A stretch of 64,000 nt of DNA from Caenorhabditis remanei. Its lineage: Eukaryota > Nematoda > Chromadorea > Rhabditida > Rhabditidae. Shown piece by piece: positions 51,501 to 64,000 of the stretch. A program made the translations under genes and the position numbers. Below the pieces are notes generated by a model, which did no database searches, had not been told where the DNA came from, and was given only the letters and a program-made list of their open reading frames with translations. The stretch is from positions 1,674,001 through 1,738,000 of the forward strand of contig NC_071328.1 of the NCBI RefSeq assembly GCF_010183535.1, given 5' to 3'. The number at the start of each line of letters is the position of its first letter. Position 1 is the first letter of the stretch.

Positions 51501-54500
51501 TGAATTATACCGTTGATTTTAATCCCACGATGGTCCCAAACGGTATTTTACGCCATTTTATTCAAATATTTCCCCCATTCGCTTACTCGATAACACTCGA
51601 CGTGTCGGTATTCGGTGATGAGTCGTTTTTGAGTTGAGCGGATAGTATATTAGCCAAATTGAACTGCGTCGACATGTCGGTGGCATTGAGTGACGGCGGT
51701 GTGAAGAAGGGAACGAATGGGAAAGTTCTGCAATGAGAAAACAAAACCATAAAACATTTAGAAAGAGATGATGATATCGGGGGGAGAGAGAGAGAGATGG
51801 AAAGTGTCTTCTTTGTTCGTCAAGGCAAAACGAAAGGTTTTACTTCTTTCGAAAGTTCACAATTATCTTTACTAATAATATTCAACAGATTCCGCCTGTC
51901 TGTTTGTATGTTGCCAGTCATAACTCCCTCCGTAGTGGGCCGATTTTTATGAAACCTGGATAGATAGATTGGAAATTTGACTTAGTTGATGCCCGAACTT
52001 TTCGTTTTTTAAAAATATCAAATTTGACGTCTTCTGGAGCCGATGACGTTTTCAGCGCTAAATTGCATTGATAGGGTGTGTCCCGACAGGGTGGTAGAAA
52101 GCCCAAAATATCAACCTAACACTACTGACTCGGTGTTTCTTGACTACATTCTCGAGAGGGCCCCGGCCGCGCGTATTTGGTGAAGCGGTCTACACAGATG
52201 ACTTTTACGCATGGGCTGCTGAGTTCGTTCCCTCCTGATCGGATATGCTTTTTTGCTTTTTTGCTATGGGAAAGTAATTTATTGAGGTTCGGATTTAAAT
52301 GGAGGGAAAAACAGTCACTATGATAAAAAGTTTCGAGAGAGAAAATGGATTGAAAATTTGGTCAAGAGCCCGAAAACGGGGGTCAGAGTTGAGCGGAATT
52401 CCTCCTTCCGCCTTCCGCCTTCCGCTTTCCGCCACTTTTTTCTTTCCGCCTTCCGCTTTACGCTCTCCGCCGAAAAATGTTTTATTCCGCCTTCCGCTTT
52501 CCGCTTTCCGCCAGAAATTTTTCTATTTCCGCTTTCCGCCTTCCGCCTTCCGCTGTTTAAAGATTTTTTCCTCAGCTTGAAAAATTTGATCACCTATTCC
52601 AATTTACTGATATTTTTGTGGTTTTTTGCAGCAAAGCTATCAGTGTTTATCAAAAATAACAAAATTTAACTCAAATTTAACCATTTGAGTGTTTTTTACT
52701 ACAAAATAAGGCCAAAATGGTATTTTTGAAAGCGACATTGTGTTCCGCCTTCCGCTTTTTGACATTTTTTTCCATTCCGCTTTCCGCCTTCCGCCTTCCG
52801 CCAAAAAATTTTCGCTTCCGCCATCCGCTCTCCGCTTTCCGCCGATATTTTTTTAAATTCCGCCTTCCGCCTTCCGCTTTCCGCCCAAAAAATGTTCATT
52901 CCGCTTTCCGCCATTTCAAAAACCGCATTCCGCTCAACTCTGACGGGGGTACTCGATTTTAGAACTCGGAAAAATAGAACTGCGACAAAATAAAACTGCA
53001 ACAATATAGAACTGACTAAAATAGAACTGCTACAAAGTGGAACTGAACACAATGGAACTGTTACAAAATAGAACTCCACGAAATAGAACTGAATGAAATG
53101 GAACTGAATTCATATTTCTTCATGAACCCGCCAGGCCGATAGAATTCGGTATATTCGGATTTGAAAGTTCGATTTGAGATTTGAATACCGCTCATCAGAG
53201 CTGTGCGGAAGTAAAGTTTTCGAAAAAGGAAATAGGCAGAAAGAAGAGGGAATTAAAAATTTCAAAAAGGAAGTCGGTAAAGGGAAGTAAAATTTTGAAA
53301 AAGGAAATCGGAAGAAGGAGAAAGAAAGTGAAATTTTCAAAAGGGAAGTCGGAAGTAAAAAAAAAAGCCCGGAAGAAGGAAGGAGGAAGACGGAGGAAGG
53401 AATTCCGCACAGCTCTACCGCTCACATACATAATGAGAATTAAAGGAACCGGGAAAGCATGTTTTCTGATAGCGAAGCCTAAAATAAATGGAAAACCACT
53501 ACTCAAGAAGCTGATATGTGAATAAGAACCCGTCGTAGCTCGGTTGCCAACAAAAACATTATGAAATCTTGGATAAGAATTTGTTAAAACACCGTCTTAG
53601 TCTGCCATATTCCGAGAAGGGAGGCGGCATCGCCGCCGATCAGTCAAAAAAACTCATATCGGCATGATCACTCTTGGAAAGGGAAGAAGGAAGAGTTATC
53701 AAGTTCACGTTCTTCTGTGAGATTTTAAAATAAGGAAAACATAGGAAGAAAGTTCAACTTGGTAAAATTCAAAAACAGCTCTAAATTCCATATTCTATCA
53801 GGATAGAAAAAGTCATTGAGAAAGTTTGTAGAATTTAGGTATGAAAACGAGGGATTTTACAATTGTGCTTTATCGGAACGAACTGCTCGGCAAGAAGCGC
53901 CGCAGGCGCTGTAAAACTGAGAAGGGTAGTGTAGGGAAGGAGGTTTAGTCGCCGTTAGGCGACGTAAACCGACTGGTTGGAAATGATGAGGAGAGATAGA
54001 TAAGAAGAAGAAGAAGATGAGAATTTTGAAATCGGAAAAAAAGTTTTGAAATTTGAAGGTCAATCGGTGGTATTTTAAAGTGGAAAGTGCGGAAATATGA
54101 CAAAAAATTTTGGTATCAAAAATTTCGAGGCTCCGCCCCCTTCAAGGTTTTAAAAAAGCGGATTTTGCGTTAAAAAATGGTTTAAAAAACAGCGGAAACG
54201 CAAAAATTTATTTTCAAAGCTCCGCCCCCTTCGAGCTTAAAAATGTTTTGAGGAAGGACCTTATTAAAGTTTTTTTTTCAAAAATTTGAAAATTGGCACT
54301 ATGCCAACTCTAACAGGACTATTTTAAAGGGGAAAATGCGGAAATGTGATAAAAGAAAAATTTTGGTATCAAAAGTTTTGAGGCTCCGCCCACTAGTTTT
54401 TTTTTCGAAAATTTGAAAATTGACACTTTTACAGTAATCCTTATACCGTACTATCAAAAAATATGTTGCCGCGTAATTTCTTCGAGGCTCCGCCCCCTTA

Positions 54501-57500
54501 AGCAAAAAATGTCTTCAGGAGGTAAATGAGGCGCTACTACGTATGTATCATACTAAAATTTTTCTGCCCCCTTAAGCAAAAAATCCCTTGTGGACCTTAT
54601 TAAAGGTTTTTTTTCAAAATTTTTTAAATTGGTACTGTACCAATTTTCATAGACACCCTAATACCGTACTATCAAATGTTCAAAAAAACCAAAAAAAGTG
54701 TTTCCGCAAATTTATTCAAAATATGCAAATGCGCTAAGGGGGGCTTAAAATTTTCATATATGCGTTTTCACCGAGTTTTTGAGCGTGTTAGGGATTTTCT
54801 ATAGAGTGCATTTGTGGTCTTACCTAAAAAATATTTTAAGCTCATGAAAATACGCTTAAAACTCTGATAGCTGTCATTTTTCGATTTTTCACTAATTATC
54901 ACAAAAAAGTTTAAAAAAACGGATTTTTACAGTAAAATTTTGGGAGAGTGTCAAAAATTTGTCTTTGGGGCCCAAAACTGAAAAATCTCAAACTTTTACG
55001 TTTTTAGGGCGTAAGGTCCGCAATGAACAGATTTGAAATGTTTTCCAATTTTTTTCGAGTCGCGTTGCGTGCGCGTCGCGGTTGACAAATTAACGTAAAA
55101 ATCCGTAACACTGTGCCAAATTCAAATTTCTCAAATTCGGCACAGTGCCAACCGTGCAACAGAGCGCGTTTTCACAACCTTACGCCTCAAACTGAAAATT
55201 TCGAATTTCGCGTCTACTTTTCACAAAAAAAAAACGGATTTTCACAGTAAAATTTTGGGATAATGTCAAAATTTTGAATTAAATAAAAATTTGGAGCCAA
55301 AAACTGAAAAATCACAAAATTTTGCGACTCTCAAGGAAAAAACCTCAAGCTCAAAACTGAAAATTTTGAATTTCGCGCCAAAAACCACCAACTGAAAAAA
55401 GGAAAAACTCACTGGACTCTAGTCTGTTGCGGCGTCGGCATGCCCCTCGGTGGTTGCGTCAAGGAATTCCGGTGTTCCGCAATGTGCACAGCCATCTCCG
55501 ACGCGTTCATAAACCTCTGCTGACAAATCGGACACTGTTGTCCACCCGCTTGCGCCTGAATCTGTGCGACCGCAGCGGCGACCGACGTCGGCGGATTCTG
55601 AAGTTGTAGTCGTGGAGGCATCTGATGAGCCGCAGCGAGATGCGGTGGCAGGGAAATAGGGAGTCCGCGGAACGAGTGTTTCGACCGATGCACACCCATA
55701 TGTGTCTTCAGATTCCCTTTCGTCGTGAACGCCCGTTGACAGATTTTACATTTGAACGGCCGCTCGCCGGTATGGGTACGGTAGTGCATTTGGAGGGCGG
55801 ATTTGCATGAAAGAACACGTCGACAGAGGATACATTGGTTTGGGTCGGTTGTGGGGACCGCTTTGTCGCCGACGAGGGCGCGGATCTTTTCGGCTTCGTC
55901 GCTCGTCGAGATCTCCATGAGAGCTTCCCAATCGTCGTCGTTTTCATGTCGACTGGAGAATATGTCGGTGCGAGGGTCGAACGGTTGTCGCATTAGAACT
56001 GAAATAAATTGAAAACATTGTGAGACAAGTCAAAGGGAGATCGAGGAGTCCTTAAGCACTCTAAGTAAAGTTTTTAAGGAGTGGGAGCCTAAAACTTAAA
56101 TAGCCGCGTAACTCGCTTCAAATTAAGTTTTATGAGCTGAAAAATATACCGAAATGTAGATCTCAGCGAGATCTATGTCTGTGGCATAATACGGGAAAAT
56201 TTTTAAAAGTTGGTTACTGTAAATTGGCCAGTGTAACTTTCTTCTTGCAACGGCTCGGACGACTACTTGTTAATGTGCCGCGAGACGGGCCGAATGATTT
56301 TTTTGACAATATTTCCCGGTTCGCGGCATATTAACGGGAAAGACACCTTAACGAGTACAAAACTTTTGAAAATTGGCTGAAAACATGCAAAGTTATACTG
56401 TTTTAAATTTTAGGAAAAAATTGCGTTTTAAGGTTGGCTCATCGAACAGACGTCCTCAAAAGATGTGCCAAAATTTTGTTGAACAGAAAATTGGCAATGT
56501 TATTTTCAGGGTACGTGATACTGATACCGAAAGGCTTGGTTAATTTTGGCCAGGGAAAAAGTCACAAAATCACAAAACTGGTTCTAAGCCGGTCCGGGAC
56601 GCATTATTGAATAGCCATCCAGCCTGTAGCAGGTCACAAGCATAGTATTCGTTGAGATCTACATTTTGGTATATTTTTCGGCTCACAATATTGATTTTGA
56701 AGCGAGTTACGCGGCTATTATGTAAGTTATTAAGTTTTAGTCACCGCCCTCCTTAAAAATTTTCCTTTAAGTGCGTAAGGACCCCTTTTAGGCTTCTATC
56801 GGCTGTACCGCAGTTTAAAAAAAAGTTTTGTGCTAATTGTATCACTGTCAGAAAATCAAAATTTAAAAAACATTTTTTATATATTAAAAGCTAAACACAT
56901 AACGTTTCTGAATCTATTTTTTGAATTTTTCTAGCACAGAACTAGACAAGCTTGACATTACCGTCCCAAAATATGAGAATACTACAAACTACAAACACTA
57001 CAAACTCGAAAAACTCACAATGCGGTGGCATATTTGGAAACGATGCGAATGGAGGCATCGAGTTGTTGAACAACGAGGAGATCTTCGATCGGTCTTCAGA
57101 TTTTTGTAAAAGTTGTCCGAAAAACTGATTAGCCGCCTCCTGCTCCTGATCCTCCGTATCCATCTCCTCCTCTTCCTCTTCCTCTTCCCTATTTTCAGAT
57201 GACGTTCCGATGGATTCATTTATTGAGAATTGAGGGCACGGTGTGGTTGGAGTTGATAGGAAACATACGGAGGAGGGGAGGGTCGACGGAGGGACTGATG
57301 AACTTCGGGAGGTCACTGATTTGGAGCATTTGTGCTCACGGATCTGGAAATTGAAGGGGGTTAAAATTTTTCAGATGCGGAGCGGTCGCGTTCCGTGCGT
57401 AACGGATTTTCACGTTTTCCACAAGCGTAATAAGCTTAGCGTTAAGATCGTTTCAAGATTTTTTTGTTTGAAAAAATGTCGGAAATTTCAGAGACGCTCA

Positions 57501-60230
57501 ATAGTGGCAAACGCGATCCGTAAAACGTCAAATACTTCTTCAAGAAGCGTGATTTTCAAATTTTTTAAACTCTCAAAAACTTGTGCTGTCAGAAACGCTA
57601 TAAGTCGGTTATCAGATTGAGGGTTGTCTGTATAGAGCGGAAACCAATTTTTCAAGCGGCGCGGTTGCGTAGCGTGCGGTTAGAATACTGGGGAATGATT
57701 CAGACGTATTTCGGAGATCTGGGTCTAATGAAAAGCTGAAAACGTGCTGTTTTCGAATATATATATATTTAAATTTTGCATACTGATTTCGTGAAAAAAT
57801 CTATTCAGGTTTTTATGAGACCTCAGTACTAAATATAGAAACTTTGAAGTCACGTATATCATCCAAAACATAGTTCCTGACTTTCGTGTTTCAAATGGTT
57901 AAAAAATGAAAATTAACTCGGATTGGTGCTCAAACTTTGAGCTCTTTGTTCTCGATTCCTAGAAGCGCTCTGCAAAATTTGAAAACAGTTTTGAAATCCT
58001 CCGATTTCTAACGATTCAACCATTTAAATCATATTTCAGAAACCCAAAATACTTCCGAATCATTCCCTAGTCAGTCCCTGCATAACAACTCACATCTTGC
58101 CCATTTGAGAACGTCGTACCACACCCATCACACGAGAAAATTTCTTGCTCATCCTCATGAGCATCCAACACGTGCCACGTCAGCGCCGCCGCGGAGGTAA
58201 AGCTCTGCAAAAAAGTTGTCAAGTTGGTCCCTTGCAAATCAAGTTTTTTTGGAAATTTTTTTTGGATTATTCATTCGGCAACATTCTCTCCCTCTGCCCC
58301 CAACATAATACAATTCTTTTCATACCGAAAATTATGGGGTCTCTCTCCCTTCTTTCCCTCCATTGCGCATGCGGCGACAAAGATACAGTAATTTCATTTT
58401 TATTGGTTTTTGTCTCCCTCTTCGTCCCCTCTTTTTTGTCAAAACGACACACTCGCAACATCTCGTTTTTAGGAGGTCTTTTGTGTGTGTGTCGAAGAAG
58501 TAAACGACCCCAAAATAATACCATTAAAGTTATGGAGGTATACTGTAGGGTTCCCCTTGAACACAGACATGTTATTAGACATACCTGGGAGCACGATTGA
58601 ATTGGACATGATGATGTCGTTGTTGACGCCGTTGATGACACGTTCCGGCTGGATGATGAATTGCCCAGTTGAGCACATAATGATAGGAACTGAAATTTGA
58701 CACATTTTAAGCTAAAAACCAGCGAAATCGGTTGAAAATTCGAAAAGTTACAGAGTTTCGAAAATTTTCAAAAATCGGAAATTTTTAAAAACTGAAAGTA
58801 CTGTAACTGTGTCAGTTTTAAACCTAGACTCCAGAAAATGATATATTTAGATTCTACACGTCAAGGCGGTTCGAATCAGTATAATCATGCCAAGCAATTT
58901 GGGTCCCGCCGCGAAAATTTCGGGGTTACTGTAGTTTTCGTGGTGGGACCCAACTTTTTTCAAATCACGGCATGATTATACTTTTCTGAACCGTCTTGAT
59001 TACCTCTATTCATTGCCATCACTCAAAATCAAATACCACCGCTGGCGCTCCTTTGACGCGTTTTTCAGAAACATTTTGTTGTCCCTAAAGTAAGACCCTA
59101 AACCATAACCCTAGAGGCCTAATGCCCCAAAATTTTTTTTTGACATTTTTTTTCAAATTTTCTCCGAAAATGTGAACATTTTTTATAATTTTAGTCAGAA
59201 ATTTGACTTTTTTCGCTAAAAAACTCGAAAAAACTTAAATTTTGAAAATTTGGCACCCCCTTAAGGCCTTAGAGCCCTTAGGACCCCTAGGGCACCCTGG
59301 CGCGCCTTTGACGCGTTTTCCAGAAATTTTTCATTAACAATTTGCAGTCCTCTCTCTAGCCCCTATGTCCCTACTCATGATAATTGAAAAAACGAGAAAA
59401 AAATTATTTTGGGTGTGGGAAAATTCCAATATAATTTGGTCGTAAGTAATTAGAAATCGTTTTATGCTGCCAAGGACGGTTAATGTGGAAAAATGAGAAA
59501 ATTGATGATTTGGTTTCAGCGATGTTGATGTAAAGAACAATCTTTGAAAATTTCGAAAAAAAAATTGAAAAAAAAAACGGTGTCCAAACTTCGAAGCGTT
59601 TTCTCTCGTCGGGAAAACCTTTTACAAAAAAAATGTCAACTACAAAAGTAAAGAACAAAACTAGGGCTCTAACATATCAAAACTTTGAAATTGTAAGTGA
59701 AAATCTAAAAACGTTACCAAGCGTCAAGTTTTGCTTGCCAACTATTTTATGAATTTTTCATTAATAAAAATTATTTTTACTTTTTTAATAGAAACTTACA
59801 ATTAGTCTCTAACTAGGTTTTGAATATTGAGATACGTTTTAATCGGTCAGGAAACGCTAAGCAGCTCCAGAAGATATCTAAGAGGCTCACAACGTGGTTG
59901 CTAAGCACCGCCCACGTCTGTTACCACAAAAGAAGCATTCTATCTCGGCTGTCTTTCAAGATATTAAAATTTTTTCAACTAAAGAAATATTCTATGAGCA
60001 TTGAGCTATATTTTGTCAGTTATCATCTGTTTGATATTTCCTTTGGGAACCGAGATATCTGGAAACAGGCCCCTTCTTATAACATACCTGCTGCGGACTC
60101 GTAAAGGGCACGGGAAAATGTGGTAGAATATTGGATCGATCTTCCAACGGTGTGGCGGCTCCACATTTCTCGTTGTTCTCGTCGAATCCTTTTGTCGATA
60201 AATCGATAGGCGACATCATCGCATCACCTT
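48586..60230 (-). CDS. sem-4: SEM-4 / Spalt-like C2H2 zinc-finger transcription factor, at least 9 exons
   Basis: Exons (minus) 60230-60088, 58689-58585, 58204-58094, 57343-57019, 55998-55413, 51727-51587, 50551-50199, 49048-48941 and 48884-48586 splice in consistent phase. From the ATG at 60219 they give 719 residues. Eight fingers are visible: CPIQSC..H....H (about 72-95); [11 protein letters not shown] (about 104-122); the Spalt pair CILC..H...H and CKIC..H...H (about 280-328) with HTGERPFKC linker and [22 protein letters not shown]; a second pair CGVC and CEMC (HTGDKPFKC linker, [14 protein letters not shown]); and a last CSVCQKV finger. Paired fingers with [12 protein letters not shown] mark the Spalt family; SEM-4 controls neuron, vulval and mesodermal fates in worms. 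Exon 1 here starts in phase 1, so an upstream exon or a start at 60219 after trans-splicing are both possible. The introns are full of repeats. Confidence 0.92.
51207..51366. repeat. Foldback MITE in a sem-4 intron
   Basis: The arms TTTATGGTTGGCAACTTTTTGA and CAAAAAGTTGTTAACTGCAAAA bracket GAGATATGCGCCTTTAAAGA and its near complement. Same family as 3328-3530. A single extra arm lies at about 51027-51090. Confidence 0.7.
52384..52942. mobile_element. hAT-like MITE with TTCCGCC minisatellite interior, 559 bp
   Basis: The ends are CAGAGTTGAGCGGAATTCC and the complement of CAGAGTTGAGCGGAATGCGG. The flanks are the identical octamer ACGGGGGT (52376-52383 and 52943-52950). Two blocks of CCTTCCGCCTTCCGCTTTCC-type DNA flank about 190 bases of unique sequence containing AGCAAAGCTATCAGTGTTTA. 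That unique core is also found near 25.95-26.28 kb and in the intron of locus K. Confidence 0.9.
53195..53416. mobile_element. hAT-like MITE with GGAAG array, 222 bp
   Basis: The ends CAGAGCTGTGCGGAA and TTCCGCACAGCTCT are inverted copies, with the octamer ACCGCTCA on both sides (53187-53194 and 53417-53424). The interior is purine-rich GGAAG/GGAAGTC repeats, so it is the 25.4 kb family in the opposite orientation. The last base or two of the ends are ragged. Confidence 0.85.
54830..55195. repeat. Dispersed repeat with CGCGTTGCGTGCGCGTCGCG module
   Basis: The order TACGCTTAAAACTCTGATAG, TTATCACAAAAAAG, GGTCCGCAATGA, GAGTCGCGTTGCGTGCGCGT and CGGTTGACAAATTAA matches that at about 46.79-47.05 kb. 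Parts of it recur at about 15.16-15.26 and, inverted, 26.14-26.20 kb. Confidence 0.65.
56050..56786. repeat. Large foldback in a sem-4 intron
   Basis: The left arm (TAAAACTTAAATAGCCGCGT, AACTCGCTTCAAA, AAATATACCGAAATGTAGAT) is inverted on the right (ATCTACATTTTGGTATATTT, TTTGAAGCGAGTTACGCGGC, TTAAGTTTTAG). Relatives with the ATACCAAAATGTAGATCTCG module are at about 33.64-33.85, 60.28-60.96 and 6.1-6.3 kb, and a cut-off copy ends the window. Confidence 0.7.
57691..58072. mobile_element. Short relative of the 44.5 kb palindrome
   Basis: The ends GGGAATGATTCAGACGTATT and the complement of GGGAATGATTCGGAAGTATT bound about 382 bases in a sem-4 intron. The right flank is TA; the left flank is TG, as if the TA had mutated. 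Confidence 0.6.
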
Positions 60231-63200
60231 CTGCAAAAATTTTAAGTTATTAAGTTTTTCCCCACTTAAGAGCTTTAAGGAGGGACAAAAACATGAATTC
60301 AGAAAGTACAAGCTTCGGGACCACGTAACTCGCTTAAAACTGAGTTTTATGAGCTGAAAAATATACCAAAATGTAGATCTCGGCAAGTTCTATGTCTGAG
60401 ACATATTAAAAGTCGGACAGCTATTTGTTAATGTACCGCGGGCCGGGCTGGAATCACTTCTTTGGCTATTTTTGGGTTTTTAGGCACTTACCTTAAGCCT
60501 TATGGCTTAAAATTAAATTAGGCATATACTGAGCAAAAAATGGTATACTGTAGCAAAAAATTGTGTCTAAACCTAAAAACCATGTGTCTAAACTCAAATC
60601 CCGAGAAAAATTGTCAAAAAACCTTGTAAAATCTTAAATTCTGTAATTTGTTCACAAAAATCAAATATCACGTTTTTTCGCTAAAACCGCGTAGTTTTAG
60701 CCCTAATTCTGATTTAAAAAATGCCAAAAAAAAGCAAAAATTGGGCAAAAAAATTGCGCTTTTTCCGCAAAACCCTGTAGTTTTAGGGCTAAATCTATCA
60801 CAATTTTAAAAAATTTCAAAAAACCATTCTAGCCCGGCCCCCGCGACACATTACGAATGTCCGTCCGATCTATGACAGTGAACTCTCCGAGATCTACATT
60901 TTCGTATATTTTTCAGCTCAAAAAACTCATTATTATGCAACTTTTGAAGTTTTAAGCTCCGCCCCCTTCCTTAAAAATTTTGCTCATATTAGATCCCCCA
61001 TTTCCCTCAAATCTAACAAATTTCTCTTCACATTTAATTTCTTCCGATCAAAAACGCGGGGCGCTGCCCCAACGTCGTAAAAATTCGGCAACAAACAGAA
61101 GCGACGGACACAGTTTGACATCGGTTGCTCGTTAACTTTTTGTCACACACACCAACCAAGTCAGATGCCGTCATGGCGACGAAATAGTGTGTGGATTGGT
61201 GGAGACGTCCCCCCTCCTAACCATTAATGTGTCGGAGGGGGGGAGGAGGCTTTATGGGTTCGGAACCTGTCTCATTCTGTCTCTTTTCGCAACATTTTAA
61301 AGATATACATATAATTTCCGAAAAATTGTTTCCCCCTTTTTTATAGGAATTAATGATCCGGAAGACTACCGTAACCCCCTGTGAGGGGGAACGACGAACG
61401 CCGCGTTCGGCGACTGGTGAGGGGGCGGAGCCTAGTTATGAGTGGGTTATGAGGAGAGAGGGGGGACGGGCTCGTGGAGCCGGTGGGAGAGGGGGAGGAG
61501 CAAAATTTCGAAATTATTGAGGGGGAGATGCTTAGGGTAAGCAGACCCTAAGAGAAGGACCGGTTAGAAAGTTTGTTTACTTTAGGTATGGAAATTAGGT
61601 GAACAATCGATGTTGCATAACGAAAAGTAGGTCATCAGGAAGTTTTTATGGGTAGACGATTTTAGACCTATTTTGTAGCAAATTTCACGGGAATTCTGAA
61701 TATATACACAGTTTTAGATAGGGATAATAGAGGAGTGAGATATGGGAGCTAAAAAATCGAGAAAAAAAGAAGGTATTTCCGAATTTAATGGTTAAAGGCT
61801 CTAAGATTCTGAGATTTTAGATTTTAAACAAGACTTATTTTGTAGCATATTTCTCGGGGACTCTGAATATATAAACGGTTTTGAGAAGGAATAGCTGGGT
61901 AGTGAGATATGGGGGCCAAAATTTGACCAACAGTGAAAAATTTCTAATAAAAAATGAGTTGAACCTATATTTACAGAGGTAAGAAACAATTTTCAGGTAA
62001 AAGCGGGGGATTTTTTGAGATACTTCAAAATGGCAGTAAAAACTACAGAGCATATTTGAAATTAGAGTAAAATCTACAACAGAATGAGGTATACCCGGAA
62101 ATTTAGACGGTTAGGCCAGTGGAAACCGTACCAAGGAAATCGCTCACATCACGCGGAAAAGGAAAAGAAAAAGTTTGACAGGCCATAACACTGCTCACAG
62201 CAGGCATTTAAAAATTTTTATTTCAGATTCGAAATTTACGGACTCAAAAGTATCAGGGACCAAATTCTTGACTTGTTTGAAAAAAGACGCTTCGAGGGCT
62301 TCCCTTGTAAGACAACGCTAAGGATTAACAACTAGTTTCGGTATCGTGACTCTGGACCTGAATACCTCGTGACTCAGGGATTCATGGAAAAATCTTTTTT
62401 TATATTTGGAATCAGCGTAAAATTTCCTATCAGATGGTCATTTTCGAAATTTCGGGCGACCATCCTAGAAGAGACACTGCCCTAGTTAAACAAAAACTGA
62501 GTCTGATCCGCAGAATGTGAACTTTGAGCCTGAATATCTCGTGACTCAGAAATCCATGTAAAAATTTATTTGTATATTTGGAATCAGCGTAAAATTTGCT
62601 ACAAGATAATCCCGTAAAAGCCGTACCAAGGTTAAGACCTCAAGCTTCAAAGTGAAATATCTCAAGATCCGGGTGTCCGTTTGAAAAATTAAATGGATAT
62701 TCGGAATCAGCTTAAAATTTGTTACAAGATAGCTGTATCCTAATTAGGCTTAGCCTAATCAATTGATCTTACTGTCGCGATAATTTCTATACCCCAAGGT
62801 AGCAACCCTCAAAGTAAAAAGAAGAAGAAAATTACAATTTCTCCCAAAAATTTGTATTTTAATGATCTCATAAAATCGGCAACATGATTCGTCGTCGCCA
62901 TCCCCTCCCCAAGAAGTCAAGTTTGACCTAGGCAAAGTAAAAAAACATAATTAGCCAAAATTAAATGTTTCTCGAAAAGAAGAAGAGGGAGGGAAAAGGT
63001 TAAGTACGCTCTATTAAACATTAAAATTGGAGGAGGAGGAGACGGTTTAAAGGGAGACGAAGAAGGGGGGGAAGAAGATTCCAATTGATTATTGGGACAA
63101 AAAAGGGCGATTCGTATGATTTGATTAACTTTTCCGCACACACATATTACAACTAATTCGAGTTGATTTGGGTAGAGGGGGGGAGAGGGTTACTGTAAAT

Positions 63201-64000
63201 ATGATAACGTCTAAATGTGGAGATTCGCATTAAATTTATAATAGAGAATTTCAAAATCGTTAGGAAAGATAGAAAGATCAAAAGCTGCTTGATGTAACCG
63301 CGCTCTGCCGAAACCTTGAGTGCAAAATTGAGAGACGCAGAGAAAAAGAGACAAAGGAATTTCGGTGGAGTTGTAAGAACTGTGCTGAGCCTTTGGGGCC
63401 TAAAACTGGCAAAATCTTAAATTTCGAATTTCGCGATTTTGAAAATTGACTAACTTTGCCATGTTCCCAACGTGTCCCCCTGGATAACTAAATGTATATT
63501 GATTAGGTAGATCACAACTAGATCTCCATTTTTGTAGTTAACACTATTTAATTTTAACACCACCCTAGCGAGTTAGTGAACCACCGTGAAGTCAGGGTTC
63601 TAAGCGCTTCAGCACGCCATAACCGACTAGGGTGAGACCGTACAAAAAAGTGGTGAACTACAAAAATGGAGATCTACATTTGAGCTACTCGGAAATACCA
63701 AAATTTTGAAAATCGGTGGAAAATAGAAAAAGTTAGAGCGTTTCGAATTTTCGAAAAAAAAATTTTTGCGTCTTTGACATGGCAGTGGTATTTGCATCAC
63801 GACTAAAGCTTTTTTCTTGATTTTTTGTAATAAAAACCTCCTGGTGCTCAAAAAAGGTCCTAACTCAAACATAAGTGTCTTACGACATATTCCTCAAGTG
63901 CTTAAAAACCTTAAAACCGGGAAAAAGGCTTTAAAACGCAAAATTCGGCAGAAAAGCCGTTCTAGCTCAGCCCGCGGTACATTAACAGATAGCTATCCGG
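60231..64000. other. Upstream region of sem-4, no gene seen
   Basis: The first 0.7 kb is a foldback of the ATACCAAAATGTAGATCTCG family. A short open start at 61174 (minus, MTASDLV then a GTGTGT donor) would be in phase with the first annotated sem-4 exon, but the donor is poor and I do not call it. The stretch at about 61.2-61.5 kb is G-rich. A module GGAATCAGCGTAAAATTTGC recurs three times at 62.4-62.7 kb. A GCGCTCTGCCG foldback lies at 63290-63395. The last 60 bases are part of a repeat cut by the window edge. Confidence 0.55.

Noticed and set aside
52185..52250. Possible tRNA (TTTGGTGAAGCGGTCTACAC..GAGTTCGTTCCC)
   Set aside because: Box A and box B resemble a tRNA but no acceptor or anticodon stem pairs; too weak to list.
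52299..53079. Overlapping open frames on both strands (81-126 codons)
   Set aside because: They are readings of TTCCGCC minisatellite DNA within the 52384-52942 element and neighbouring GAACTG(N) repeats.
55427..56012. Several Arg-rich frames of 60-79 codons
   Set aside because: Shadows of the sem-4 double-finger exon in other frames and on the other strand.

Overview
The window looks like nuclear DNA of a Caenorhabditis nematode, most likely C. remanei or a close relative. The evidence is short introns with GT...TTTCAG ends, probable spliced-leader acceptors just before two start codons, genes that read as worm perilipin and SEM-4/Spalt, dense small foldback transposons, and a cluster of drosomycin-type defensins of the kind reported from C. 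remanei as cremycins. Between the genes the DNA is AT-rich and full of inverted repeats.

Layout. 1-7.2 kb: no gene, several foldback (MITE-like) elements. 7.2-11.6 kb (+): seven-exon CRAL-TRIO/GOLD lipid-binding protein. 12.0-13.2 kb (+): three-exon single-pass membrane protein of unknown function. 13.6-20.5 kb (-): perilipin (lipid-droplet coat), with two extra candidate 3' exons at 13.57-13.81 kb. 22.1-24.3 kb (+): UPF0235/DUF167 protein. 27.4-30.2 kb (+): secreted Cys-rich protein resembling stanniocalcin, with a Mutator-like element in its last intron. 31.7-34.4 kb (+): ADAR-type deaminase-fold protein whose catalytic and most zinc-binding residues are gone. 35.1-43.3 kb: thirteen two-exon defensin loci, twelve intact and one that lost its signal-peptide exon sequence. 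43.3-48.6 kb: no gene, including a 1.2 kb near-perfect palindrome. 48.6-60.2 kb (-): nine-exon SEM-4/Spalt-like zinc-finger gene with repeat-filled introns. 60.2-64 kb: no gene I can support; an upstream sem-4 exon may lie here.

The strongest biological unit is the defensin cluster. Apart from one divergent member at its left edge, all loci form six consecutive head-to-head pairs, each pair on a 0.28-0.38 kb shared upstream region with a TATAAATA-type box for each gene. Two of the pairs are mirror copies of each other, so the cluster has grown at least partly by inverted duplication.

The second theme is mobile DNA. Seven short elements have hAT-like ends (CAGA.. or CAGG..), six of them with clear 8-base target duplications. 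Four carry tandem GGCCC arrays and three carry pyrimidine-rich TTCC/TTCCGCC arrays. There are also a 1271-base element with a perfect 9-base duplication, Tc1-like elements with TA ends, and foldbacks bearing divergent tRNA-like halves. All gene models are hand-spliced from sequence; family names come from recognised motifs and no search was run.
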